42,134 bases of DNA. Origin: Pseudomonadota bacterium. GTDB lineage: Bacteria > Bdellovibrionota > Bdellovibrionia > Bdellovibrionales > Bdellovibrionaceae. The position numbers and the translations under genes are program-made. Shown here piece by piece: positions 19,977 to 28,693 of this stretch (its first letter is position 1; each line of letters opens with the position of its first letter). The stretch spans positions 1-42,134 of the forward strand of contig JAJTIC010000012.1 in NCBI GenBank assembly GCA_021300175.1, given 5' to 3'. The notes below the pieces were generated by a model. That model was not told the DNA's origin. It made no database searches and saw only the letters and a list, made by a program, of their open reading frames with translations.

Positions 19977-20702
19977 ATGCTTTCTGATTTTCAATTTCAG
20001 AACAAAGTAAAAATTTACTCTGATGGTGCTGACAAAGCTTCGATGTTAGAAATGAACTCGAACCCAGCCATCACAGGTTTAACGACAAACCCAAGCCTCA
20101 TGAAAAAGGCTGGCGTTTCAGATTACCGCTCTTTTTGTTTAGATATTTTAAAAACCATCCAGAAAAAGCCTGTCTCCTTTGAAGTTTTCTCGGATGACCT
20201 CTCCGAGATGAAACGCCAGGGAATGGACATCAAGACGTGGGGACCCAATGTCTACGTCAAAATTCCTGTCCTCAATTCAGAAGGCAAAGTCACTTACGAC
20301 CTCATCAACGAGCTGTCGCACTCTGGAGTCAAACTGAATGTCACAGCGATCTTGACCATGGACCAAGTTCTAAAAACGGCGGAAGCACTTAAAGGCGGAG
20401 CCTCTTCCATCGTGAGTGTTTTTGCCGGCCGAATTGCTGATACCGGACGTGACCCCATGCCAACCATGATTGCAGCCAGTGAAATTTGCAGAGCGACGGA
20501 CCCAAACATGGAACTTCTCTGGGCTTCCACTCGTGAAGTTTATAATATCGTACAAGCCGAGCAAGCTGGCTGCCATATCATCACGGTTCCTCCAGACATT
20601 ATCAAAAAAATGAGTGGCTTTAATAAAAATCTCCTCGAAGTCAGCTTAGATACAGTGCGAACTTTTAAAAAAGACTCTGACGCCGCTGGATTCAAACTTT
20701 AA
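19977..20702 (+). CDS. tal: transaldolase, small (TalC/Fsa-like) family
   Basis: Class I aldolase of 241 aa in the short transaldolase branch of the pentose phosphate pathway. ITGLTTNPSLMKKAG (near 32-46) is the family N-terminal motif, K95 in NVYVKIPVLN is the Schiff-base lysine, and IVSVFAGRIADTGRDP and ELLWASTREVYNI are conserved later segments. A strong AAGGAG ribosome binding site precedes the ATG. A fructose-6-phosphate aldolase activity is a possible alternative, as these proteins are hard to separate by sequence. It sits 51 bases after metF. Confidence 0.88.
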   Translation: MLSDFQFQNKVKIYSDGADKASMLEMNSNPAITGLTTNPSLMKKAGVSDYRSFCLDILKTIQKKPVSFEVFSDDLSEMKRQGMDIKTWGPNVYVKIPVLNSEGKVTYDLINELSHSGVKLNVTAILTMDQVLKTAEALKGGASSIVSVFAGRIADTGRDPMPTMIAASEICRATDPNMELLWASTREVYNIVQAEQAGCHIITVPPDIIKKMSGFNKNLLEVSLDTVRTFKKDSDAAGFKL

Positions 20703-20713
20703 AAGGACAAGCT

Positions 20714-21238
20714 ATGACCCTCTTACTCAAACAAATTTTTAATTTTTTTCGCCTCCTGAATAGCGATACAGGAACCAATCAGCTGGCGAGTGGTTTAGCT
20801 CTGGGACTTGTCTTAGGCTTTTCTCCGTTTCTCTCACTCCAAACTTTTCTAGTGCTTTTTATTTGTTTCTTTTTCCGAGTTCAATTGGGAGCTGCTTTTC
20901 TTTCAGCTTTCTTTTTTAAGTTCGTGGCATTTCTTATCGATCCTGCGAGTGATGCTCTTGGCAGAGCTGTTTTAGAGTCAGAATCTTTGCGGCCCCTTTG
21001 GGTCAGTCTCTATAACATGCCACTGGTTCCACTCACTCGGTTCAACAACTCCATCGTGATGGGATCTGGCCTGATTGGTCTTATCTTAGCAGTTCCTTTC
21101 TTTTTTATTTTTAAGAAATCTATTCTGAAATACCGACAGACCATCGTAGCCCAATACCAACAGTCCAAAATCTGGAAAGCATGGACGGCAACCACAATTT
21201 ACAAATGGTACACAAGTTACGAAAAACTTTACGGGTAG
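20714..21238 (+). CDS. TIGR03546 family membrane protein
   Basis: Small membrane protein of 174 aa with DUF2062-like character: a glycine- and leucine-rich LASGLALGLVLGFSPFLSLQ stretch and hydrophobic segments near 25-50, 55-75 and 115-135. A basic C-terminal tail (KYRQTIVAQYQQSKIWKAW) is probably cytoplasmic. Such proteins are known as TIGR03546 and are encoded next to TIGR03545 proteins, as here, 6 bases upstream. The function is unknown. A ribosome binding site (AAAGGA) lies just before the ATG. Confidence 0.72.
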   Translation: MTLLLKQIFNFFRLLNSDTGTNQLASGLALGLVLGFSPFLSLQTFLVLFICFFFRVQLGAAFLSAFFFKFVAFLIDPASDALGRAVLESESLRPLWVSLYNMPLVPLTRFNNSIVMGSGLIGLILAVPFFFIFKKSILKYRQTIVAQYQQSKIWKAWTATTIYKWYTSYEKLYG

Positions 21239-21244
21239 GACAAA

Positions 21245-23194
21245 ATGACAACTGCAAATCAAACACCAACTAAAAAAGCTAAAGGTCCCATTCGTTCGGA
21301 AGCTGTTGTTCCTTTCACCATTGTCCTCGCGCTCTTCATTACTTACTTCCACTTCTTTTTCGACTCTCACTTAAGAAGAGGTATGGAACTCGGCGGATAT
21401 TTTATTCTGGGAGCTGAAGTCAATGTGGCTCAAGTTGATTCTAGCTTCTTGAAAGGAACGCTGCGAATTCAAGGCATCCAAATCACCGATGCTGCCAAGC
21501 CAACACATAACCTCGTTGAAATTGGCGACGTTCGCTTTGGTGTCCTGTGGGACGGATTACTGCGAGCCCGCGTGGTCGTTGAAGAAATGGCCGTCGAGCA
21601 AATTAAAATTGGAACACAAAGAAAGTCTCCAGGAAAAGTGAAGCCCCCGGAAGAAAAAAAGGATGAGGGTCCTGGCGCTGTTGACCAACTGAAAGAGAAG
21701 GCCCTCAATAAAGTTGAAGAAAAATACGACGGGAATGTGCTCGGCGATCTTGCGGCCCTGCTATCAGGAGGATCTGCCAAAGAAATCCAAGGTGAAATCG
21801 AAGGAAATATCCAAGCCAAGAAGATGGTGACTGACCTTCAAGCAAGTCTCAAGGAAAAGCAAAAATCTTGGGAAGAGCGCCTCAAAAATTTGCCTAAGCC
21901 TAAAGAGGTCGAAGATCTTGGAAAACGACTTTCTCAAGTGAAAACGAAGGATTTCAAATCCCCTCAAGAGCTCGAGCAGTCGCTCAAACAAATTGATTCT
22001 ATTTTGAAAGAAGCTGATTCTAAATACAAAGCTGTCGACCAGACGGGAAAGGATCTGCGAAGCGAATTGAAAGCTTTCGAAGCAGAGCTTAAAAAAATCG
22101 AAGACCAAGTGAAAGCTGACATCAAAGAACTCGAGTCTCGGTTTAAAATTCCTTCACTAGATGCCCATTCTCTCTCCAGGGCTCTATTTGCCTCTTATTT
22201 GGATCCCTATTTAGCAAAAGTAAATTTCTATAAATCAGCATTTGAAAAATATGCGCCCCCCAATGTGGTCGCTAAAGTCAAAGGTCAACCGACGGGCGAT
22301 CCCGATTTGCAAATCCAACCTCGGCCCAGATCCCAAGGTACTTCTTACGAATTTGGCAGACCTGGCTCTTACCCTGTCTTTTGGATCAAAAAGATTTCAG
22401 TTTCTTCACAGGCTGGGGCATCACCAGATGCAGGCAATGTGGCAGGACAAATCCTCGATGTGACTAGCAATCAGCTTCTCACTAACAAACCCACCGTCGC
22501 AAAACTCAAAGGGGATTTCCCGAGTTTAGGTGTTGGCGGATTTAATACCGAACTCACTTTCGACAATCGAAAAGCAGAAAGCCTCATTCAATTTCTATTA
22601 AAAGTTACTAATTTTAGTATCCAAAAGAAGGAACTCCTTTCAAGCTCTGATGTAGGGATTGAGCTGTCGAAAAGTTCGGGCGAACTGACTACCGACTTGA
22701 AACTTGTGGACTACAAAAACTTAGACCTTTCTATCAATAATCGCTTCAATCAAAACGAATTCACAATCACCAGCAAAGAAAAAGTTGCCCGAGAAATGTT
22801 ATCGAGTGCTTTTGCGAGCCTTCCGACACTGACTTTAGACGTGAAAGGTCAAGGGCAGCTTCCAACTCCCAGGTTATCTGTAGATTCAAACGCAGGTCGA
22901 GAAATTGCCAGAGCTCTTGAAACTCAAATCAAAGGAAAGATCGCAGAAGCCAAAGCAAAGATTGAAAAATACGTTCAAGATCAAATCGGTGCAGAAAAAG
23001 CAAAGCTCGAAGCTGAGTTCAGCAAAATCAAATCCCAATTCGAAGGTGAAGTCGCCAAAGCCCAGTCTAAAATTGAAGCTGAAAAGAACAAAGCCAATGC
23101 TCAAGTGAATGCGGCTAAGAAAGATAGCGAAAATCAGCTCAAGCAAAAAGCTAACGAAAAACTCAAAGACCTTAAAAAGAAGTTTGGTTTCTAA
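21245..23194 (+). CDS. TIGR03545 family protein, AsmA-like membrane-anchored, coiled-coil rich
   Basis: Protein of 649 aa. One N-terminal span (about 20-38, VVPFTIVLALFITYFHFFF) is followed by an AsmA/TamB-like beta segment (VNVAQVDSSFLKGTLRIQGI, VLWDGLLRARVVVEEM). Next comes a charged alpha-helical region (about 180-310, Lys/Glu/Leu heptads), a central beta-rich part (about 370-560) and a Lys/Ala/Glu-rich coiled coil to the C-terminus (about 565-649). This layout fits a large periplasmic body tethered in the inner membrane. The family is uncharacterised. It pairs with the upstream TIGR03546 gene and is 3 bases from the following lipoprotein gene. Confidence 0.72.
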   Translation: MTTANQTPTKKAKGPIRSEAVVPFTIVLALFITYFHFFFDSHLRRGMELGGYFILGAEVNVAQVDSSFLKGTLRIQGIQITDAAKPTHNLVEIGDVRFGVLWDGLLRARVVVEEMAVEQIKIGTQRKSPGKVKPPEEKKDEGPGAVDQLKEKALNKVEEKYDGNVLGDLAALLSGGSAKEIQGEIEGNIQAKKMVTDLQASLKEKQKSWEERLKNLPKPKEVEDLGKRLSQVKTKDFKSPQELEQSLKQIDSILKEADSKYKAVDQTGKDLRSELKAFEAELKKIEDQVKADIKELESRFKIPSLDAHSLSRALFASYLDPYLAKVNFYKSAFEKYAPPNVVAKVKGQPTGDPDLQIQPRPRSQGTSYEFGRPGSYPVFWIKKISVSSQAGASPDAGNVAGQILDVTSNQLLTNKPTVAKLKGDFPSLGVGGFNTELTFDNRKAESLIQFLLKVTNFSIQKKELLSSSDVGIELSKSSGELTTDLKLVDYKNLDLSINNRFNQNEFTITSKEKVAREMLSSAFASLPTLTLDVKGQGQLPTPRLSVDSNAGREIARALETQIKGKIAEAKAKIEKYVQDQIGAEKAKLEAEFSKIKSQFEGEVAKAQSKIEAEKNKANAQVNAAKKDSENQLKQKANEKLKDLKKKFGF

Positions 23195-23197
23195 GTT

Positions 23198-23749
23198 ATG
23201 AAGTTTAATGACTTGTCTCATCTTTTCACTTTTGATTTTTGCAGGCCATCCGCATTACCACCACGTTCGCCTGCCTTGCTTGCCTCGGTCCTGATTTTCT
23301 CTGCTATGATTCTACTTTCTGGCTGTGCCACGCCTAAGAAATCTCGATTGGCGGCCACGACTCTTGCTTTTGCAGGAGGGGCTGTTATCGGCGCACAGAC
23401 TGCTCCCAAGGACGAACGTAAAGAACTTCACTCGATGTACTGGGCCGGTATCGCAGGCCTCACTGCTGCCGTTATTTCTAACTATATCTACAGCGAAGAA
23501 GATGAACTTCTGAAAGCTCGCCTGGAAGTCGAAAAACTGAAAGCCGAAATGGACCTTCTTCAGAACTCCAAGAAAATACTTATCAAAGAGGGCACCGGCT
23601 ACTTTCAAAATCCTCAAGGCGAACAGTTTTTTCAAAAAGGCAAAGCCAAATGGAGAATTTACGAAATTGATCAGTGGGTCAAAGATGGGCCTTATCGTTT
23701 GTACCATCAAGACAAACTGGTTGAGCTCTATCCCGAGGAAAAGAAATAA
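23198..23749 (+). CDS. probable lipoprotein with coiled-coil segment
   Basis: Predicted lipoprotein of 183 aa. After a long N-region, a hydrophobic segment ends in the lipobox LLSGC near residue 43, followed by ATPKK. A glycine/alanine-rich stretch (LAFAGGAVIGAQ), a second hydrophobic segment (WAGIAGLTAAVISNYIYS) and a Lys/Glu helix (EDELLKARLEVEKLKAEMDLLQ) come next. The C-terminus is a small domain (GTGYFQNPQGEQFFQKGKAKWRIYEIDQW). Internal ATGs at 23267 and beyond do not fit a better signal; ATG just before ILLSGC would be too short. No known family was recognised. It may work with its operon neighbours at the envelope. Confidence 0.65.
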   Translation: MKFNDLSHLFTFDFCRPSALPPRSPALLASVLIFSAMILLSGCATPKKSRLAATTLAFAGGAVIGAQTAPKDERKELHSMYWAGIAGLTAAVISNYIYSEEDELLKARLEVEKLKAEMDLLQNSKKILIKEGTGYFQNPQGEQFFQKGKAKWRIYEIDQWVKDGPYRLYHQDKLVELYPEEKK

Positions 23750-23751
23750 CT

Positions 23752-24744
23752 GTGAATTGGACTCTCGCTATCCAAAAACTTAAAGGAATCCCGAGGAACT
23801 CCATCCCGGTGCTTCTGATCCTGTTGATCATCTCTTTGACCTTTAATTTTTCTCAGTGGCTCAAAACGAAAGAACTCAAAATTCTCAACCAAAAATTAGT
23901 TACTTCCACCCAAAGCGAACGGGAACTGCCCTTCATTAGATTCTTTTTTGAAAACTATGCTTTGAATAGCTTACAAGGTAACTTCCAAAAACAACGAAGA
24001 CTTGCTGCTTTTGCTTCTCCGAAACTTCGAGAGCAAATTCTTGCGGATCTAGATCGCTTGGAATCAAGAGCCTCCGACTTCAAAGAATCACCCAATTTAT
24101 CTACAAAAATTGAGCTGAGCCGAGTTATCAAAAAAAGGAGCAATAACTATGAAGTAGATCTCGCCTCATATTCAGATCAAAAGGTCCTCCGTTATGGTTT
24201 TTCATTGGAGAAGAAATCAGACCCGCTTTCAGAGTTCCCTTATCAAATCAATCGTCTAGAATTTTTAAAATCTAAATCTTTAGATCAAAAATACTCAACC
24301 TCTCAGGAAGGCAATTCAAACAAGGATTTCTCTGATGAAATCTCTAAGAGTTTCCCAATCTCAGTGAATCAATTTTCTGTTTTTGAATTCACCTGCTCTA
24401 TAGAATCAGTCTCTGTGAATCCCAAAGAGTCATTGCAGTTTAAAATGTCAAATCTAGATGTGACACAGCTACAGCTCAGCCCTTCTCAAGCTTCTGTTGA
24501 TCAAGTGAGTGTGGACATTCACTGCCCTGAACGAAGCTACAATCTCAATTTAACTCTCTCTCAGAATGAGTATCTTCTTTACCTAAAAGTCAGTGCAGAC
24601 TTTCTTTCCCCTAAACACAATCGTCCACTCACTGGTAGTCCTGGACAAAATCAAAAGAACACTTTAAAATATAATCAGCACAAAATTGATTCTCAACTCG
24701 ATAAAAAAATCAAATCTGAACTTGGATTTATCATCGAGGATTAA
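23752..24744 (+). CDS. single-pass membrane protein with TraE/VirB8-like layout
   Basis: Protein of 330 aa, not firmly recognised. A short basic cytoplasmic start precedes one span near 19-36 (SIPVLLILLIISLTFNFS). About 120 residues follow whose order (helix with PFIRFFFENYALNS, SPKLREQILADLDRLESR, then alternating strands) resembles TraE/VirB8 proteins of type IV secretion. Residues about 205-290 form a further beta-rich part, with two cysteines (TCSIES and IHCPE) that could pair in the periplasm. The start is GTG at 23752, two bases after the lipoprotein stop. The VirB8-like reading is a pattern judgement only. Confidence 0.5.
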   Translation: MNWTLAIQKLKGIPRNSIPVLLILLIISLTFNFSQWLKTKELKILNQKLVTSTQSERELPFIRFFFENYALNSLQGNFQKQRRLAAFASPKLREQILADLDRLESRASDFKESPNLSTKIELSRVIKKRSNNYEVDLASYSDQKVLRYGFSLEKKSDPLSEFPYQINRLEFLKSKSLDQKYSTSQEGNSNKDFSDEISKSFPISVNQFSVFEFTCSIESVSVNPKESLQFKMSNLDVTQLQLSPSQASVDQVSVDIHCPERSYNLNLTLSQNEYLLYLKVSADFLSPKHNRPLTGSPGQNQKNTLKYNQHKIDSQLDKKIKSELGFIIED

Positions 24745-24753
24745 CTCCTCGAT
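24733..24753 (+). terminator. hairpin spanning the stop codon, possible terminator
   Basis: ATCGAGGA (24733-24740) and TCCTCGAT (24746-24753) form a perfect 8-bp stem around the loop TTAAC, which contains the TAA stop of the preceding gene. No T-run follows, so it is not a classical intrinsic terminator. It lies in the 34-base gap between convergent genes and could stop or stabilise either transcript. Confidence 0.4.
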
Positions 24754-24778
24754 AACTCTGAATGAACAGCGGTTCGGG

Positions 24779-26143
24779 TCACGAGTTGGTTCTCGCAACA
24801 GCAGGGCTTCCCACTGAAGGAAAAACTTTTCTTTTTAATGTGAATCCAAAAGTAGTTCCAAAGCCTTCAATCGAGCTCATCTCAATTTTGCCACCATAAG
24901 ATTCAATGAGCTGTTTAACCGTGTAAAGACCGAGACCATTCCCATCACTTTTGCCTCTTGTGAAGCCAAGATCAAAGATGCGGTCTTGCAGGTCATGAGG
25001 AATTCCACGCCCGTTGTCTACGACTTCAACATAGACATCGTCTCGCCTTTGGCGAAATGAAACTCTCACTTTCAAAATGGCCGATGAGCGTTCTGCCTGA
25101 CATGAGTTTTGAACGAGATTCAGAACAATCCGATAAATATCATGCGTCTCCATTTCATAATTCCCAGAGAAGTCTCGCCCAACCACTGTGAATTCAGACT
25201 TAGGATATCGAACAGCAAACTCCTCAATCAAGTTAGCCAAGACACTCTTAAGACTGATCCCTATGGACGGCCCATTAGTGTTTGCTTCGTTATGAATTGG
25301 ACTTCGAGAGCTGTTTTTCAAATCGCCAGATGATTTTCGCAACAGAGCTTTTGAGATGTCTTTAACCCGCTCGATAGCCGACTGAAGAACTCCAAGTTCT
25401 TTTGATCCCAAGTGTCCTTGAGCCGCAAGATCAGAGACGACGAGTAATGCAGACAAAGGAGACTGAATATCGTGTGCGAGTTGCCTTGCTTGAAGAACAT
25501 TCTGCCTTTCAAGAGCCAACATTTTCTCAGCTGTTAACTTTTGATACTCCTGTTGTTCCTTTTCTAGTTTTAATAAGGCCTCGTTCTTCAGTCGGACTGT
25601 CAAAATATTCAAAAGACCTAATGTCGCCAGCAAGATGGCCAGAAAGAGTGGCGAAGTAAAGGCCGCTCTCATCAACTTTTGAGAGTTCAAGCAATACTTC
25701 AGCTCAGCAATTCTCATAAGTCCCGAATGCAATGAAAAACTTTCAGGCGACTCACAACTCAAAGTATTCTGCCTTGGTAGCGAATAGTTGGCAGCTATGA
25801 CCTGATCCATTTTTTGAAGAGTTATTGGATAGACTACCGATGCAAAATGCAGTTCTAGAATTCCAAGGTAGGGACTGACTTCAAAGGCATTTTTAAGCTT
25901 TGTGACCACATCATTGAACTGAGAACTTTCAAGAAATAGCTTCCCACGAGACTCCATCAATAAATCTCTGGCAACAGAAGCCTCCCATCCTGAAAAATAC
26001 CGAATGATGACTTCCTGTTGATTCGACCTTAACTGAGAGAAACTCAGGAGATATCCAACGATGATCAGGCCGCCGAAAGCTAAAAGCCACCGAGGACCAA
26101 GCACAACATAAATGCCCTTCAGCCATCCCAAAATGCCCATCAC
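24779..26143 (-). CDS. orphan membrane sensor histidine kinase
   Basis: Sensor kinase of 454 aa. Span 1 lies near 17-35, a periplasmic sensor of about 125 residues follows, and span 2 lies near 164-183. A short coiled coil leads to the HisKA domain with H224 in QLAHDIQSPLSALL. The HATPase domain has LVQNSCQAE (N box), VVDNGRGIP (G1) and GNGLGLYTVKQLIESYGG (G2). The sensor is not recognised; it has cysteines at 130 and 151. No response regulator is adjacent. GTG at 26143 and ATG at 26140 are both possible starts; GAGGGG is 13 or more bases upstream. Confidence 0.85.
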   Translation of the reverse strand: MMGILGWLKGIYVVLGPRWLLAFGGLIIVGYLLSFSQLRSNQQEVIIRYFSGWEASVARDLLMESRGKLFLESSQFNDVVTKLKNAFEVSPYLGILELHFASVVYPITLQKMDQVIAANYSLPRQNTLSCESPESFSLHSGLMRIAELKYCLNSQKLMRAAFTSPLFLAILLATLGLLNILTVRLKNEALLKLEKEQQEYQKLTAEKMLALERQNVLQARQLAHDIQSPLSALLVVSDLAAQGHLGSKELGVLQSAIERVKDISKALLRKSSGDLKNSSRSPIHNEANTNGPSIGISLKSVLANLIEEFAVRYPKSEFTVVGRDFSGNYEMETHDIYRIVLNLVQNSCQAERSSAILKVRVSFRQRRDDVYVEVVDNGRGIPHDLQDRIFDLGFTRGKSDGNGLGLYTVKQLIESYGGKIEMSSIEGFGTTFGFTLKRKVFPSVGSPAVARTNS

Positions 26144-26177
26144 TCGCCATCATAAGCCCCTCAAGCATGGTTTAAAA

Positions 26178-26208
26178 CTGTCAGGATTCTGACAGGTAAT
26201 TCTTACCT
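26178..26208 (-). promoter_or_regulatory. two overlapping inverted repeats upstream of the kinase gene
   Basis: AGGTAA(26194-26199)-TTC-TTACCT(26203-26208) and CTGTCAG(26178-26184)-GATT-CTGACAG(26189-26195) are perfect palindromic pairs sharing two bases. Read on the minus strand, the second hairpin is followed by TTTT, so it could be a weak terminator after the TlpA gene or a leader hairpin or operator for the kinase, which starts 35 bases further on. Confidence 0.45.
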
Positions 26209-26351
26209 AGCAAAATGAGAACAGGTGCTTAGGATGCTCTTTGCACCCAATGAATCTGCTCTGAGTTTCGAAATTAAGTAACTCGCTAAATGAAATCAAC
26301 CTCAACCCAAATAAATGGGCAGCGTGCGCGTTAATCCTTATAAACCTGCAG

Positions 26352-26915
26352 TTAGGGCTTAAGCAATGACCTCATATAATCGAGGGCTTCTGGAGTCGCC
26401 CAATCAATGGAGCCAATGATTTTGCGAGCGAGCTTATGTTCTCGATCAGCAACGAACGACTCTGGCAGCCGATCAGCACTGTACATCGTCCCTAAGCTTC
26501 GATCATGGTCCCAAATCACATGAATATTGGGATTCTCCCCTTTGGGAAAAGCTTTCAGAAAGGATTGCATCTCCTCTTCTGAGCTATCCTGAGAAATAGC
26601 GATGAGCTGAACTTCGCCCTTCATCTCTTCGATCAATTTCACCATTGATGGAAATTCTTCCACGCAGGGCCCACACCAGGAGGCCCAAAAATTGACGATC
26701 ACTGGCTTCCCCTGGAACTGACTTAACTGAATCTTTTCTCCCCGAGTAGACACGCTCGAAAAGTCTGGCAGACCTTGCTTCTCCATGGATTCAATTAACT
26801 TCAGGCGGCGATCACCTTCTTCTGAAAGTGTAATTTTACCCCAGTACCCAAATAAAAAGAAAAATCCAACTGCGACAAGTGCTGTGGCTAAAAGAGCCTT
26901 TAAATAAATTTTCAT
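26352..26915 (-). CDS. TlpA/ResA-type membrane-anchored thioredoxin
   Basis: Thioredoxin-fold protein of 187 aa facing the periplasm. One N-terminal hydrophobic segment (about 4-24) lacks an obvious cleavage site, so it is probably an anchor. The redox centre is WCGPC (C81, C84) in FWASWCGPCVEEFPSM, and RLPESFV supplies the cis-proline loop. Family members reduce periplasmic disulfides, often in cytochrome c maturation; the client here is unknown. ATG 26915 is the start. It precedes the kinase gene by 208 bases on the same strand. Confidence 0.85.
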   Translation of the reverse strand: MKIYLKALLATALVAVGFFFLFGYWGKITLSEEGDRRLKLIESMEKQGLPDFSSVSTRGEKIQLSQFQGKPVIVNFWASWCGPCVEEFPSMVKLIEEMKGEVQLIAISQDSSEEEMQSFLKAFPKGENPNIHVIWDHDRSLGTMYSADRLPESFVADREHKLARKIIGSIDWATPEALDYMRSLLKP

Positions 26916-27025
26916 GACTAAAAACTACCACCACAAGATCGATCCAACAATTCGATATATTCACAATTAATCTTCAAGAAAGTTAATCACTCTGTTTCAG
27001 ATAGTCATGTTGGTTAGACAAAATA

Positions 27026-27053
27026 AAAAGGGACTCTTTCCAGAGTCCCTTTT
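27026..27053 (-). terminator. strong intrinsic terminator of the ribosomal supercluster
   Basis: An 11-bp perfect stem (27026-27036 with 27043-27053; AAAAGGGACTC paired to GAGTCCCTTTT) closes a 6-base loop. On the minus strand it runs into TTTTTATTTT. It lies 27 bases past the rplQ stop. The symmetric A/T ends could also stop plus-strand transcription. Confidence 0.9.
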
Positions 27054-27079
27054 GAATCAGATCTAAAAATTTCGTAAGT

Positions 27080-27610
27080 TTAAGCTCTCGCCGCTACTCT
27101 TGATTTCTTTTGCTGCTTCTTCGCTGCTACTTTTTTCTTTGCAGCCAAGGCTCCAGCTTTAGTTTTAGGCTTAGCCGCAGATTTCTTTTCTGCCGCCTTT
27201 TCACCCTTTTTAGACGCTGACTTCTCAGTTGTGTCAGCTGTCTTTTCCCAATTATGGTCCACGAACTCCAAGAAAGCCATCTCATCCTGATCACCGGGAC
27301 GACGACCAATCTTGATAATTCTTGTGTAGCCACCATTTCTTGCAGCCATTCTTGGTGAAATATCAGTCAAGATAGTGTTCACTGCCGTTTGGCTCGCCAA
27401 ACGAGACAACAACAATCTTCTTGCTGCCAAATCTCCACCTTTACCAACTGTGATCGCTTTCTCGATATGACGTCTTACTTCTTTCGCTTTGTCCACAGTC
27501 GTGGTGATACGTCCATGCTCAACCAAAGAAACCATCAGCCCACGCAACAGCGCTTTTCTCGCTGTTGGTTTTCTACTAAAATGTTTTACTCTTCTGTTAT
27601 GTCTACTCAT
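27080..27610 (-). CDS. rplQ: 50S ribosomal protein L17
   Basis: Large-subunit protein at the peptide exit-tunnel side. The core (1-120) is canonical: MSRHNRRVKHFSRKPTAR, ALLRGLMVSLVEHGRITTT and NGGYTRIIKIGRRPGDQDEMA. Total length is 176 aa against about 120-130 in most bacteria: residues from about 132 on are a low-complexity Lys/Ala tail. It is the last gene of the cluster, 28 bases after rpoA and just before the terminator. Confidence 0.95.
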   Translation of the reverse strand: MSRHNRRVKHFSRKPTARKALLRGLMVSLVEHGRITTTVDKAKEVRRHIEKAITVGKGGDLAARRLLLSRLASQTAVNTILTDISPRMAARNGGYTRIIKIGRRPGDQDEMAFLEFVDHNWEKTADTTEKSASKKGEKAAEKKSAAKPKTKAGALAAKKKVAAKKQQKKSRVAARA

Positions 27611-27638
27611 AACTATTCTCCACTAAGTCTTTAATGAC

Positions 27639-28670
27639 TTATTGCTGTTCACGCTTCGAAACAGGAGGAACGTTAGGATCCCATCCTGGAGGCGGCCATC
27701 CTTCAATTTTCATCCCGAGTCCCAAGCCCATCTCAGACAGAATTTCTTTGATTTCATTCAAAGACTTTCTGCCAAAGTTCTTAGTTTTCAGCATTTCAGC
27801 CTCAGATCGAACAACAAGTTCGCCGATGTATCTAATGTTTGCATTCTTCAAGCAGTTTGCCGAACGAACAGACAGTTCAAGATCGTCCACAGATCTGAAG
27901 AGGTTGTCATTCAGGCTTGAATTTCTGTTCTCGCGAGACTCTTCAACAGGCTCCATAGTCTCATCAAAGGTCAAGAAGATCTGCAGCTGCTCTTTCATGA
28001 TTTTAGATGAAAGTGCAACAGCCTCTTCAGGCTTCAATGAACCATCTGTCCATACTTCCAAAGTCAATGCATCGTAGTCAGTTCTCTGGCCAACACGCGC
28101 GTTTGAAACGGAATAATTAACTTTTCGGATTGGCGAGTGAAGCGCATCAACAGCAATGTATCCAACCGGATACTCTGCATTTCTGATCTCAGCAGCATCA
28201 TAGCCACGTCCGAAAGTAACCAAAATTTCTGCATTGAAAGAGGCGTTTGCACCCAAAGTAGCAATGTGCTGCTCTGGATTCAAAACTTCAATCTTATCAG
28301 AAGTAACAATGTCCGCAGCAGTTACTTTACCAGGACCCTTCTTTGAAATTCTCAAAGTCTGTGGTTCAGAATTGAACTGTCTGAAGCGCACTTCTTTAAG
28401 ATTCAAAATAATGTCAGTCACATCTTCCAAAACATCTGGCAATGTCGTGAACTCATGAAGAACGCCTTCGAACTTCACAGCTGACACAGCAGAACCCATC
28501 ATTGAACTCAATAGGATTCTTCGGAGAGAGTTCCCCAAAGTCACACCAAATCCTCTTTCAAGAGGTTTGATGGTAAACTTGGCGTACTCCTCTCTCAAAG
28601 ACTCTTTATCAACTTCAAAGGCCTTTGGTTTAATGAGATCACGCCAAAATTTGTAATAGTGCTCTTGCAT
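27639..28670 (-). CDS. rpoA: RNA polymerase alpha subunit
   Basis: Assembly scaffold of RNA polymerase, 343 aa. The N-terminal dimerisation domain has [20 protein letters not shown] and [20 protein letters not shown]. The C-terminal domain (about 255-320) has [14 protein letters not shown] and [13 protein letters not shown], the helices that touch UP-element DNA and activators. The C-terminal extension [18 protein letters not shown] is typical of delta-type bacteria. It sits between rpsD and rplQ as in the usual alpha operon. Confidence 0.97.
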   Translation of the reverse strand: MQEHYYKFWRDLIKPKAFEVDKESLREEYAKFTIKPLERGFGVTLGNSLRRILLSSMMGSAVSAVKFEGVLHEFTTLPDVLEDVTDIILNLKEVRFRQFNSEPQTLRISKKGPGKVTAADIVTSDKIEVLNPEQHIATLGANASFNAEILVTFGRGYDAAEIRNAEYPVGYIAVDALHSPIRKVNYSVSNARVGQRTDYDALTLEVWTDGSLKPEEAVALSSKIMKEQLQIFLTFDETMEPVEESRENRNSSLNDNLFRSVDDLELSVRSANCLKNANIRYIGELVVRSEAEMLKTKNFGRKSLNEIKEILSEMGLGLGMKIEGWPPPGWDPNVPPVSKREQQ

Positions 28671-28693
28671 ATTCTTGCCCCCAAAAGCTCAGT

